Under the pieces are notes generated by a model, which was not told where the DNA came from, ran no database searches, and worked only from the letters and a program-made list of their open reading frames with translations. Shown piece after piece: positions 15,962-22,665 of a stretch of 38,291 nt of DNA; the stretch's first letter is position 1; each line of letters starts with the position of its first letter. A program made the translations under genes and the position numbers. The stretch lies in IMG/VR virus record IMGVR_UViG_3300045440_000173, positions 1 to 38,291 of that record; one strand, written 5' to 3'. Source of the stretch: a virus.

Positions 15962-17965
15962 CTACTGTGTAAACACTGACTCGCCGGTTCCGCCCGCGCC
16001 GCGCCGTTGCGACATGGGGACGTAGGCGGGCAGGCAGTGAGCGGGGCGAGGGATGGGTGCGCGCTCAACGATGATGTTGCCCACGATGCGCTCGGGCGAC
16101 TCGGCGGCGGGCTCAGCTGTAAAGGATTCCTTGACGACTGGATCCGGCTTGGGGATCGCCGCCATTTCCGCAAGGATGCCCACCGTGTCGAACGTCAAGC
16201 GGCGGTGAGCGGCGAGCGCATAAACGCGAATGTCGAGCGGCTCGTTGCGCCGGTTGCCCGCCTCGTAAATGTAATACGGCCTCCCGTGGCTGTACCGCGT
16301 CATGCGCTTCTCGCTCGTGAGCTGGTGGTAAAAGCGCGTGTCGTAGCCGTGGCCTTTGGGGAAGTGCATCGAACCAGGCCCAGGCACCGGCAACATGATG
16401 CGCGAATAAATCACCGTTTTTGCTGCAGTCACGCCTACCATCCACTGATGGACCTTGCGCTTGTTGTTGATCGAGGGCTTGCGTTGCATGATCGGGATCT
16501 GTTTGCCGATGGTGTTTTGGCCCTTCGATGCGAAGATGCCACGCGACCGGCGCGGACCAGTGAACTGCAAGACGCGATCCTGCTTCGCCCCCGAGTCAAT
16601 GAACGTCGTCGCCGCGCCCATGGTCTTTCCGCTGGGGTGGGTGAAGGTTTTCGCAAGGAGCAAGTCCAGCTCTTCCCATACCTTGTCCGCCTGCGTGTCG
16701 CCGTGGATAACGTGATACCCGAGCCCCCACGTTTCCTCTCCCTCGCCGTAGCCGACGAACTCGCATTCGATGCGGTCGTCCTGAACGTCGGCACCCGCCG
16801 CGATGCGCAGCACGCCCAACGGAATCGACTCGTCGGGATTGTAATCCTCGGCGCGCGCCAACACCGACTTCTCGTCCAGCTTTTCAAACTCTTCTTCCGA
16901 CGGCTCGGCCAAAAAGGTGTTCATCCAAGGCTTCATGCGCTCAGGTCCGCCCGCCTTCGACTCCAAGAAATCAACAGCGAACTCGTGAAGCATGGAGGTG
17001 AACTGCGGCTTGTGCCCCATCAGCCGATAAAGTCCGCTAAGGTGGTAGCCGCGCCGCCCCTTGAACGGTTGCCGCGCCTGCCAATGCCCGCGAACGATTG
17101 CGCGCTGCCGGTCAAGGTCAGTCCACCGGCACCCGCACTCGCCCAAGTAGTAGGCCGTTTCCGGCATGGCCTTGCCCTCGGCGTCCTTATCCCAACGCAC
17201 GCCCGCCCATGTCAGCTCCTGCGCTTTGTTGCAATGAGGGCAGAGAGCGCGCCATGTCCTAAAATCGGAATCCTCAAGCAGCGCCCAAATCTTTGACCGG
17301 CCTTTGACCGTGGGCGTGGACATCTTAACTTTTACCGCGTTGGAGAAATTGGACGCGCGGCGATCCGCAAGCGCGCACGGGTCTCCTTCCTCACCCGCCG
17401 AGAATGGGTCGGAGTCGATTTCATCCTGGAGCACCACGCGGCACGACGCACGACGCAGGCCGCTCGGTGAGTTTGCGCCGGCAATGCGGATAAACCCACC
17501 GGGGAAGCTCTTTTGTAAAATCGTGTTGCCGCTATCACGCGACCGCGCGTCTTGGATGAGCGCAGCCAATACCGGCGTGTCTTGAATCATCGGGTCAAGT
17601 TTCTCTTTCGAGTACCCTTTCGATGCGTCAAGCGTCGGGTATTTTACCAAGATGGGCGAAGGATCGGCGTGGATCATATAACCGATCAAGTTATTCATCA
17701 GCTCGGTTTTCCCCACCTGCGAGGCGATGCAAAGGACCGTCTCCCGAACGTCCGGCGCGGTGAAGGATTCCATTATCTCGCGCTGGTACGGCACGCGGTC
17801 GCACCGATATTTACCCGGCTCCGACGATGCGCCACGCGAAAGGATGCGGTATTTTTCAGCCCATTCGGCAACGGTCATCTTCATCGGCCAACGCAGGAAC
17901 TTCCACGCCCGAACGAGCGCGGCCCTATCGTTGGCCCGGCAATACTTTTTGATGGCTTGGCTCAT
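15962..17965 (-). CDS. terminase large subunit, GpA family
   Basis: 667 aa packaging motor and nuclease. An N-terminal Trp-rich segment (MTVAEWAEKYRILS) precedes the ATPase: Walker A ASQVGKTE (81-88) with the GpA-type S-Q-x-G-K-T form and Walker B VVLQDEID (178-184). The nuclease half holds acidic residues in AAGADVQDDRIECEFVG and the stretch TTFIDSGAKQDRVLQF. The length fits lambda GpA (about 640). GpA-type motors usually cut at cos sites, so a cos sequence is expected upstream of TerS (18433-18880). The start overlaps the TerS stop by ATGA. Confidence 0.93.
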   Translation of the reverse strand: MSQAIKKYCRANDRAALVRAWKFLRWPMKMTVAEWAEKYRILSRGASSEPGKYRCDRVPYQREIMESFTAPDVRETVLCIASQVGKTELMNNLIGYMIHADPSPILVKYPTLDASKGYSKEKLDPMIQDTPVLAALIQDARSRDSGNTILQKSFPGGFIRIAGANSPSGLRRASCRVVLQDEIDSDPFSAGEEGDPCALADRRASNFSNAVKVKMSTPTVKGRSKIWALLEDSDFRTWRALCPHCNKAQELTWAGVRWDKDAEGKAMPETAYYLGECGCRWTDLDRQRAIVRGHWQARQPFKGRRGYHLSGLYRLMGHKPQFTSMLHEFAVDFLESKAGGPERMKPWMNTFLAEPSEEEFEKLDEKSVLARAEDYNPDESIPLGVLRIAAGADVQDDRIECEFVGYGEGEETWGLGYHVIHGDTQADKVWEELDLLLAKTFTHPSGKTMGAATTFIDSGAKQDRVLQFTGPRRSRGIFASKGQNTIGKQIPIMQRKPSINNKRKVHQWMVGVTAAKTVIYSRIMLPVPGPGSMHFPKGHGYDTRFYHQLTSEKRMTRYSHGRPYYIYEAGNRRNEPLDIRVYALAAHRRLTFDTVGILAEMAAIPKPDPVVKESFTAEPAAESPERIVGNIIVERAPIPRPAHCLPAYVPMSQRRGAGGTGESVFTQ

Positions 17966-18432
17966 TCGGCTTCGCCCTCGTCATCCTCGCCGTCATCCGG
18001 CCCAGCGTCCGCGATGCTTTCAAATGCGTCGCGCAGCTCCGACTCAATCAGCTTCGTCGCATCGCCCGCGCTCTTCGCAATCACCACCATCGGACCAATC
18101 CGTGCAGGCATCGCCATACACTTCCCGCGCAGCCCACTCAGTGCATTTGCCCACCGACGCTCAATCTTGGCGATCTCGACGAGCTTGCGCCCCTCCTTCG
18201 CCGTGAGCAGTTCGGCAAGGTCGGCATCGGCTTTCATCTTTCGCGCCTTGTCTGCCTCGTAGTCGCCCGGTGCATCATCGCTCGCCTTCCTTTCATCGCG
18301 GATAAACTCGGCAATCGATTCGCAAGAAATTCTCCCAGGCTCGGGGCGCTTCAATTTCCCCTCTTCCACCATCTGCGTTATGCGCCGATGCGTAACCGTC
18401 AAAATCTTGGCCGCTTGTGCAATTGTTATCAT
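17962..18432 (-). CDS. terminase small subunit, Nu1-like
   Basis: 156 aa and first gene of the late operon. Residues about 3-45 form a winged-helix DNA-binding unit (IAQAAKILTVTHRRITQMVE, then RPEPGRISCESIAEF). The middle is a charged helix (ADADLAELLTAKEGRKLVEI), and the end is an acidic tail (DAGPDDGEDDEGEAE) probably contacting the large subunit. Its location and HTH match lambda Nu1/terminase_2-type subunits, which recognise the packaging site just upstream. Confidence 0.82.
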   Translation of the reverse strand: MITIAQAAKILTVTHRRITQMVEEGKLKRPEPGRISCESIAEFIRDERKASDDAPGDYEADKARKMKADADLAELLTAKEGRKLVEIAKIERRWANALSGLRGKCMAMPARIGPMVVIAKSAGDATKLIESELRDAFESIADAGPDDGEDDEGEAE

Positions 18433-18880
18433 TGGTTAGTTGAGCAGGAAACCTAAGATTAAAAATCTATGCCTGAAAATGGGTCGGGGCTAAGTAAATT
18501 CCCTGCGACATCCACCGCCCTAGGAAGTACCTTGGCGAAAACTTTGGGATAGGGGTCATTTGCCTATAAACTAGGCAATTTTTGCCGGTTTGAAGCCTAA
18601 GCCCCAAAGGTTGGCCGGTACGGGGGGAAGGTGGCCACCATTGGCGAGGATACGCGCCCACTTTGGTTTTAGGACTAAGCGCCGGCGGTTATTGCGGCGC
18701 GCGTTGCCCGCAGTTGATTTGATAGTCGTGCTCATTGTTTGATGGTTGGCCGGACATTATGCGGTTAGTCGCGGCGCTGTGGGTAAACTCACCAGTGATG
18801 AAAGGCACCGCCGCAATCCACGGTTGCGGTGATGTTGGCGCGAGATGGCGAGTGCAAGCCTGATGGCGAGAATGGCCAAC
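18433..18880. other. divergent intergenic region (late promoter/cos expected)
   Basis: About 450 bases without a convincing gene; the open frames here are on minus and look like shadows. One of them reads MVGIEPTT-GLRYR, the usual meaningless translation of a tRNA read backwards. It should contain the promoter for the late (minus) operon and the packaging site recognised by the terminase. The only strong element I see is a perfect inverted repeat at 18560-18578, listed separately. I could not pick out a convincing cos sequence. Confidence 0.6.
18560..18583. promoter_or_regulatory. palindrome TTGCCTA-N5-TAGGCAA upstream of late operon
   Basis: Perfect 7-bp inverted repeat with a 5-nt spacer (TTGCCTA TAAAC TAGGCAA), followed on the plus strand by five T residues. 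It lies about 130 bp before the terminase small-subunit start on minus. It could be an operator for late transcription, or a short terminator for plus-strand reads. The symmetry is visible; the role is inferred. Confidence 0.45.
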
Positions 18881-18893
18881 AATTAACGCCAAC
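18881..18893. repeat. putative integrase arm-type site, left
   Basis: The word ATTAACGCCAAC (18882-18893) occurs again, same orientation, at 19071-19082. The two copies flank the tRNA-derived core at 18921-18969. Paired arm-type sites on both sides of the core are what a lambda-class tyrosine integrase needs. A related inverted copy (TTGGCGTTAAT) lies inside the integrase gene near 19515. Confidence 0.55.
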
Positions 18894-18920
18894 ATTCCAG
18901 CTTTTGAGAGGTAACGCCCT

Positions 18921-18969
18921 CGGTATCGTAAACCGCAGGTCGTCGGTTCAATCCCGACCATCGGCTCCA
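18921..18969 (+). other. attP core: 3' half of a tRNA-Thr(CGT) gene
   Basis: Readable as tRNA from the anticodon loop onward: loop T-CGT-AA with anticodon CGT at 18927-18929, variable loop AGGTC, T arm GTCGG-TTCAATC-CCGAC, acceptor strand CATCGGC, discriminator T and encoded CCA. The upstream 5' half is absent: the acceptor partner GCCGATG is not there, and the anticodon stem has a T-C mismatch on its phage side. The phage therefore carries the 3' end needed to restore the host tRNA-Thr gene after integration. The identity block should begin near the anticodon loop. Confidence 0.85.
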
Positions 18970-19070
18970 GTGTATGAGAGGAGAAAACAGGGGTTTGTGA
19001 CCCAACTTGAATTCCGGGCAATTTGGCGGGAATTCACCGATTTTCGCCGGTTTTCTTGATTCTCGCCAAG

Positions 19071-19082
19071 ATTAACGCCAAC
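19071..19082. repeat. putative integrase arm-type site, right
   Basis: Second copy of ATTAACGCCAAC, 9 bases before the integrase ATG. With the copy at 18882 it brackets the attP core. Because it lies in the integrase leader, binding here could also repress the integrase promoter; that is inference. Confidence 0.55.
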
Positions 19083-19090
19083 TGTACGGC

Positions 19091-20302
19091 ATGGCCCGAC
19101 ACCGCGAGAATCTGCTCCGCATCATCCCGCTCGCCGGCGGTTCATGGCTCCTCGATGGATTCCATCTGGGCAAGCGTATCAGGAAACAGGGGCGCGACGT
19201 CAACGCGCTGCGCGTGAAGATGCAGGAAATGCAGGCCGTGCTCACGCAGGCCAGCGAAAACATAATAGCCCCGCGCATGACCAGGCTAACGGAGGCACAG
19301 CTCCGAGATGCCGAGGCCGCTGTGGAGCGGGCAGGGGGGCGCTCGCTCTTGGCCTGCGTGATCACGTCGGAGCGAGTCATGGTAACGGGCGAAAAGGTGG
19401 CGCTGGTAGACGCGCTTTCGGCGTGGGTGGCGCACCAAGAGAAAAGGGGCAGGCATGAGCGAACAATCGAGGGCAACATTTCAAGGGCGCGGGCATTTAT
19501 TGCCGAGATGGCGAGAATTGGCGTTAATTCGGTTGATGAGGTGAGGCCAGAGCATTTCGAGGCGTGGGTTTATCGCGGGGAGCGCGCCGATTTCACGCGC
19601 AAAGGGGATGCGTCGGTGCTGCAAGCCTGGGCGAATTTCTGGCTTAAGCCGAAGCGGTGGGTCAAGGAAAGCCCGTTCGAGGTTGATATGCGTGACCTGA
19701 AGTCGAGAGCCCGCGCGATTGAATTGCCGCGCATTTTAACGCCAGCCCAAGCCCACGGCCTGCTTGCGGCCGCAAAACGCGTCAAATCGCAAGGAATGGC
19801 CGCCTACGTGGCCCTAGCGTGTTGGTGCTTCATGCGCCACGCCGAGGCGCTGCGGGTAACTCCGGCCGACATGAAGTTGGAGCGCAAGGCGCCCGTGGTT
19901 GAGGTCAGGCCGCGAAAGCGGGGTACGGTGAGCTATCGCCCCGTCACGGTTCCGGCCTGCGTGCTGCCAATCCTGGTCGCGGCCAAGGCGAGGGCGCTTG
20001 CGACGGGTGAGCCGGTAGCAACGTGCAAGCGGGTGAGTTGGGATGGCGTGAGGGAGGCGGCGGGGCTGGCCAAGCGCGGGCCGGTCAAAAACAAGAAGCG
20101 GGCAATCGAGTCGGAAATTTGGCAGGAGAACATTTTGAGGCATACCGGCCTGAGCTACCATTTCCAACGCGGGCAGGACATTGCCGACACGACGCGGCAG
20201 GCGGGCAACTCATCGGCCACGGCATTTGCGCATTACCTGGTCTTGCCCGAAGAAGGGGCGGCCGATGAGTTCTTTGAGGTCATGCCGCCGAATCTGATTT
20301 AG
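19091..20302 (+). CDS. site-specific tyrosine recombinase (phage integrase)
   Basis: 403 aa. Residues about 100-190 form the SAM-like core-binding domain. The catalytic domain starts near 212 (LPRILTPAQAHGLL). Visible active-site elements are Arg249 with Glu252 (FMRHAEALR), Arg350-His351 (NILRHTG) and the nucleophile Tyr382 (AFAHYLV). Two canonical histidines are replaced: the first box-II residue is Asn347 and the LGH-type histidine is Asn373 (AGNSS). This variant pattern is seen in some Verrucomicrobiota/Lentisphaerota integrases. It acts on the adjacent tRNA attP. It lacks the extra insertion of IntI-type integron integrases, so it is not the enzyme for the cassette array. Confidence 0.9.
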   Translation: MARHRENLLRIIPLAGGSWLLDGFHLGKRIRKQGRDVNALRVKMQEMQAVLTQASENIIAPRMTRLTEAQLRDAEAAVERAGGRSLLACVITSERVMVTGEKVALVDALSAWVAHQEKRGRHERTIEGNISRARAFIAEMARIGVNSVDEVRPEHFEAWVYRGERADFTRKGDASVLQAWANFWLKPKRWVKESPFEVDMRDLKSRARAIELPRILTPAQAHGLLAAAKRVKSQGMAAYVALACWCFMRHAEALRVTPADMKLERKAPVVEVRPRKRGTVSYRPVTVPACVLPILVAAKARALATGEPVATCKRVSWDGVREAAGLAKRGPVKNKKRAIESEIWQENILRHTGLSYHFQRGQDIADTTRQAGNSSATAFAHYLVLPEEGAADEFFEVMPPNLI

Positions 20303-20365
20303 GGTTTAGGGTAAATCCAACCCTACGCCCCAAACATATTCCACCCCCTATGTTAATAGGGGGGA

Positions 20366-20484
20366 AAATATGTTTATAGGGGTAAGCCCTATAAAGAGCA
20401 TTTTTTAGGGTAAAATATGTTTAGGGGTAAACACCCCTAAAATCGCCATATTTTAGGGTAAATATGTTGTTTTGGGGTAAAAAC
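20366..20484 (+). repeat. iteron-like repeats with 47-bp period
   Basis: AAATATGTT occurs at 20366, 20413 and 20460, exactly 47 bases apart, each followed by (T)(A/T)GGGGTAA (20377, 20422, 20472). The second and third are also preceded by TTTTAGGGTAA. A reversed copy (AACATATT) lies at 20333-20340. The even spacing suggests protein binding in register, as at iteron origins or multi-site operators. Confidence 0.6.
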
Positions 20485-20514
20485 GCCAAAAAACGGCAAA
20501 ATCCCCCGATTAAA

Positions 20515-20647
20515 TCACGTAGAGCAATCATATTTGCAATGGTTTACGTAATTCCAGATAGCTCAAATACACCAAATTACAGCCTAAAACCGCTAAAACC
20601 GCTTAATAAATTACGTACGCAATGACTTTTGCAGTCACTTACATAAT
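20515..20647. repeat. two related dyads around ACGTA...GCAAT...TTGCA
   Basis: 20517-20552 and 20612-20646 share the order ACGTA, GCAAT, TTTGCA and end in TACGTAAT or TACATAAT, about 95 bp apart. Each is itself imperfectly palindromic; the second contains TGAC-N7-GTCA inside ATTACGTA / TACATAAT arms. They bracket the tandem CTAAAACCG pair. Probably protein-binding sites upstream of the 69-aa gene. Confidence 0.5.
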
Positions 20648-20688
20648 AAATTCAAGTTTAAACCTGAATGTGCCGATAAATCGAGCTC

Positions 20689-20898
20689 ATGCCGACATCA
20701 TACCAGCCGAGCGCCTATTTTTTTCGCAAATCGCTGCGTGAAGCAGCCACAAAAGAGGAGGCGATTGAGGTCGGCATGGTCGTGATTCTTGAGCTGGAAA
20801 CGCTCAAAGAGTGGGTCAGAAGTCAGGGGCTGAGGCCGCCAAAAACCCACATCCATCCCAGCGAGGCCGAGGCCAAGGGGTGGAACGCGGATCACTAG
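20689..20898 (+). CDS. small protein, 69 aa, possible excisionase/regulator
   Basis: Not a recognised family. The sequence has helix-rich segments (EEAIEVGMVVILELETLKEWV) followed by a Pro/His-rich tail (LRPPKTHIHPSEAEAKGW). Its place, between integrase control DNA and the RHH switch, is where recombination directionality factors and small regulators lie. It converges on the minus-strand RHH gene, the stops overlapping by 4 nt. No clear HTH. Confidence 0.5.
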   Translation: MPTSYQPSAYFFRKSLREAATKEEAIEVGMVVILELETLKEWVRSQGLRPPKTHIHPSEAEAKGWNADH

Positions 20899-21179
20899 GC
20901 GCTGCGCTGATCCTGCTGGGGCGGGGCGTCGCCGTTCATGCGGCGCGGTGCCAGTGCGTGGGCGGGCCTGGTGTTCTTAACGCCCGTAGGTATTGCCCGC
21001 ACTGAAACCGCATCCTCAATCGGGATTCCAAGTGAATTAGCTAGCTCCCGCACAATCCAATTGCTCATCGGTCGGCCATCCTTCGCCGCAGCAGCCCGAA
21101 TCTTTAAGTCTAGAAGTTCCGAGCATGAGAATGTAACCGTTTTGCTACCTATTGCCCTACCCTTATTTCTGGTTTTCAT
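20895..21179 (-). CDS. ribbon-helix-helix DNA-binding protein, 94 aa
   Basis: Residues about 12-50 fit the MetJ/Arc fold: a beta strand SKTVTFSCSE, helix ELLDLKIRAAAAKDGR and helix PMSNWIVRELANSL, as in Arc-like and ParD-like proteins. The last about 40 residues are an unstructured Pro/Arg tail. It is transcribed away from the other RHH gene at 21268, with an 88-bp shared control region containing a palindrome. Candidate lysogeny (immunity) repressor of this phage, analogous to the Arc/Mnt pair of P22. It could alternatively control only integrase or origin genes. Confidence 0.75.
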   Translation of the reverse strand: MKTRNKGRAIGSKTVTFSCSELLDLKIRAAAAKDGRPMSNWIVRELANSLGIPIEDAVSVRAIPTGVKNTRPAHALAPRRMNGDAPPQQDQRSA

Positions 21180-21222
21180 TACGCGATAGAAAAGGTTTTT
21201 TAATTTATTTCAAACAAAAGCA

Positions 21223-21250
21223 TTGACGCCGTAAGACGGCCACTTATGGC
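21223..21250 (+). promoter_or_regulatory. promoter with operator in spacer, early operon
   Basis: TTGACG (21223-21228) and TATGGC (21245-21250), 16 bp apart, resemble -35 and -10 boxes. The spacer carries the perfect palindrome GCCGT-AAG-ACGGC (21228-21240), so a bound protein would block RNA polymerase. It lies just upstream of the 52-aa RHH gene and starts the plus-strand early operon. It is also positioned to affect the divergent RHH gene at 21179. Confidence 0.6.
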
Positions 21251-21405
21251 TATGGGGCATGCAACCCATGAAACCAATGAAACGAACCACGGTGGACATC
21301 CCAACTGGGGTGTATGCCGAATTGAAAAAACAGGCAAAGGCGGCGGGGCGTAGCGTAGCCAGCCAGACCCGAATGCTTTTAGCTGATGCCGTAAGACGGC
21401 CGCTT
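21225..21405. repeat. duplicated 21-bp operator-like element
   Basis: GA(C/T)GCCGTAAGACGGCC(A/G)CTTA is present at 21225-21245 and again at 21385-21405, 160 bp apart and in the same orientation. The first is in the early promoter, the second inside the end of the RHH coding sequence, where it also encodes DAVRRPLT. Two identical palindromes bracketing a repressor gene suggest cooperative or looping repression. Confidence 0.65.
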
Positions 21406-21426
21406 ACTACGGAGGCCGCCAAATGA
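21268..21426 (+). CDS. ribbon-helix-helix repressor, 52 aa
   Basis: A 52-aa Arc-sized protein: strand KRTTVDIP, helix TGVYAELKKQAKAAG, helix RSVASQTRMLLADAVRR. This is a complete RHH domain and little else, the usual size of Arc (53 aa). First gene of the plus-strand early operon, directly downstream of the palindrome-containing promoter. Its stop overlaps the next start as ATGA. Likely autoregulator or Cro-like partner of the divergent RHH protein. Confidence 0.75.
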   Translation: MKPMKRTTVDIPTGVYAELKKQAKAAGRSVASQTRMLLADAVRRPLTTEAAK

Positions 21427-21545
21427 TCCCGATCATCGCCTTGGCCAGCGCCGCCTTCCTCGTGACCGTCATGGTGCTGTGCGCCTGCGCTGGTAAACCC
21501 GTGAAGGAAGCCCTCGACGAGATCCAGAAGGAGGACGCGAAGTGA
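21423..21545 (+). CDS. tiny membrane or lipoprotein-like protein, 40 aa
   Basis: Starts at the ATG overlapping the RHH stop (ATGA) and ends in GTGA with the next gene, so it sits in a translationally coupled chain. Residues 2-21 are hydrophobic (IPIIALASAAFLVTVMVLCA), followed by CAGKPVKEALDEIQKEDAK. A cysteine near the end of the hydrophobic stretch could be lipidated, but the lipobox is poor. Small membrane proteins in early operons often act in superinfection exclusion or lysis control; not demonstrable here. Confidence 0.55.
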   Translation: MIPIIALASAAFLVTVMVLCACAGKPVKEALDEIQKEDAK

Positions 21546-21823
21546 GCGACACCCTCTCGAATTTCACCCAAGACCAGCTGGCTGATATCGTGGCTGAGAT
21601 TAAGCAGATCCGCGCAGCCCTTATTAAGCCCCAGCCCACCGGCCTGATCCTGACCACCACCGAGGCCATCAGCTATGTGAAAAAAGATAGTAAGTCGGGG
21701 TTTTACGCATGGGCGAAAGCCTACGGCGTCGAGCGTAGCGGCTCCGACCGCTACCCTATCCACCGCCTTGACCAAGGCCTGGCGAAAGAGGCTCGGGTGA
21801 AGTTCACCAGCAAGGCGGCCTGA
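21542..21823 (+). CDS. winged-helix DNA-binding protein, 93 aa (possible excisionase)
   Basis: GTG start overlapping the previous stop. The N-terminal helix (FTQDQLADIVAEIKQIRAAL) is followed by a DNA-binding unit: LTTTEAISYVKKDSKSGFYA with a GSDRYPIHRLDQGLAKEA wing/helix. This is the layout of MerR-like excisionase/HTH_17 proteins. It could be the excisionase for the nearby integrase or an early transcription regulator. Confidence 0.6.
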   Translation: MSDTLSNFTQDQLADIVAEIKQIRAALIKPQPTGLILTTTEAISYVKKDSKSGFYAWAKAYGVERSGSDRYPIHRLDQGLAKEARVKFTSKAA

Positions 21824-21865
21824 GCCACCGCATAACCCACTTTCCGTGCGCCGAATCCGGCCACG

Positions 21866-21893
21866 AAAAAGCCCCCTGCGCAAACAAGGGGCT
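21866..21893 (-). terminator. hairpin plus U-run oriented to the minus strand
   Basis: AGCCCC (21870-21875) pairs with GGGGCT (21888-21893), and on the minus strand the stem is followed by TTTTT (21870-21866). It lies between two plus-strand genes, so it would stop antisense transcription coming from the right. On the plus strand there is no U-run, but the hairpin sits in the leader of the next gene and may affect its expression. Confidence 0.5.
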
Positions 21894-21906
21894 CAACTGC
21901 AAACCA

Positions 21907-22266
21907 ATGACAACGCCATACACACCACAAACCGCGCAGCCGGTCAACGCTGCAATCACGGAGGCCGACGTGCTGGCCTTCATCGCTACCAAGCAGACCC
22001 AGGTGAGCGCAGAGCTGGCCGACACCGGCCCTTTCGCAATCGCCCCCGAGGTCTATTACAAGGGAGCCTACATCGCCGTAACCGCTTACATGCCGCCCGC
22101 GTGCGTCAGTGCCGTTGGCGTTGGCCAGACCGTGAGTGAGGCAATCGCCGCATTCCGCCGCGACTACACCAATAAGCTCCAGACGCCTTATAAGCTGCGC
22201 GAACAGGCAGCCCGATTGATGGAAGACGCCGACGAGCTCGAAGCTAAGATGGGAGGGGTGAAGTGA
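21907..22266 (+). CDS. phage early protein of unknown function, 119 aa
   Basis: A unique N-terminus rich in Thr/Pro (TTPYTPQTAQPV), a mixed alpha/beta middle (APEVYYKGAYIAVTAYMPP) and a C-terminal amphipathic helix (KLREQAARLMEDADELEAKM) that may dimerise. First gene after the hairpin at 21866-21893, and it ends in GTGA with the next gene. No family recognised. Confidence 0.55.
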   Translation: MTTPYTPQTAQPVNAAITEADVLAFIATKQTQVSAELADTGPFAIAPEVYYKGAYIAVTAYMPPACVSAVGVGQTVSEAIAAFRRDYTNKLQTPYKLREQAARLMEDADELEAKMGGVK

Positions 22267-22661
22267 GCTACTCCGCAAGCTCCGAGCAAGTCAGCTCCGT
22301 CGTCCGCCTTTTTGAGCGGTTGGGCGAGCGGCACGCGAAGCTGTTGGCCCTCATTCCCAAGAACGCCAACCAGCCAACCAAGCACAAGGATGCGTCATAC
22401 AGCTTAAGCGAGCGGACGCGGCTCATGCAGCGCAGCCCCGAGGCTCGCGCCCGTCGTGATGCCGAAATCATCGCGGCTTACAAAACCTGCGGGGTAATCG
22501 AGGAAGCCGCGCGCCTTGCTAGTTCCAGCTCCACCACGGCGAGCCGAGTTTTAGCCGAGGCGGGACTCACGACCAAGCGCCCGAAAGCACCGCAAGCGCC
22601 CAAACCCTCAGAGTTCTACAAGTCAGTAATCCAAGAAATTTCAGCCAGCAAAACCAAGTAA
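22263..22661 (+). CDS. helix-turn-helix early protein, 132 aa
   Basis: GTG start overlapping the previous stop. Residues about 70-105 contain an HTH-like block (EIIAAYKTCGVIEEAARLAS followed by SSSTTASRVLAEAGL), resembling sigma-4/Trp-repressor-type or transposase-type HTHs. The remainder is basic and Pro/Ala-rich. Located 4 nt ahead of the Sak4 recombinase gene. Probably a DNA-binding accessory of the replication/recombination module. Confidence 0.55.
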   Translation: MSYSASSEQVSSVVRLFERLGERHAKLLALIPKNANQPTKHKDASYSLSERTRLMQRSPEARARRDAEIIAAYKTCGVIEEAARLASSSSTTASRVLAEAGLTTKRPKAPQAPKPSEFYKSVIQEISASKTK

Positions 22662-22665
22662 TCAC

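Larger units (their letters stand above)
20303..20688. promoter_or_regulatory. AT-rich non-coding control region (possible origin)
   Basis: About 385 bp with no gene, visibly AT-rich in a GC-rich genome. The left half holds repeats of TTAGGGTAA / AAATATGTT / TAGGGGTAA. The right half has a tandem CTAAAACCG pair (20584-20601) and two related dyads. Repeat-laden AT-rich DNA next to integrase and early regulators fits a replication origin, integrase/excisionase accessory sites or a repressor-binding region. Nothing in the sequence alone decides among these. Confidence 0.6.

Noticed and set aside
16007-17296. Long plus-strand frame (429 aa) antisense to the terminase
   Set aside because: Arg/Leu/Val-rich shadow of the GpA-type terminase, whose motifs are clear on minus.
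18689-19021. Open frame on minus containing MVGIEPTT-GLRYR
   Set aside because: This is the well-known spurious reading of a tRNA on the opposite strand; it corresponds to the tRNA-Thr fragment at 18921-18969.
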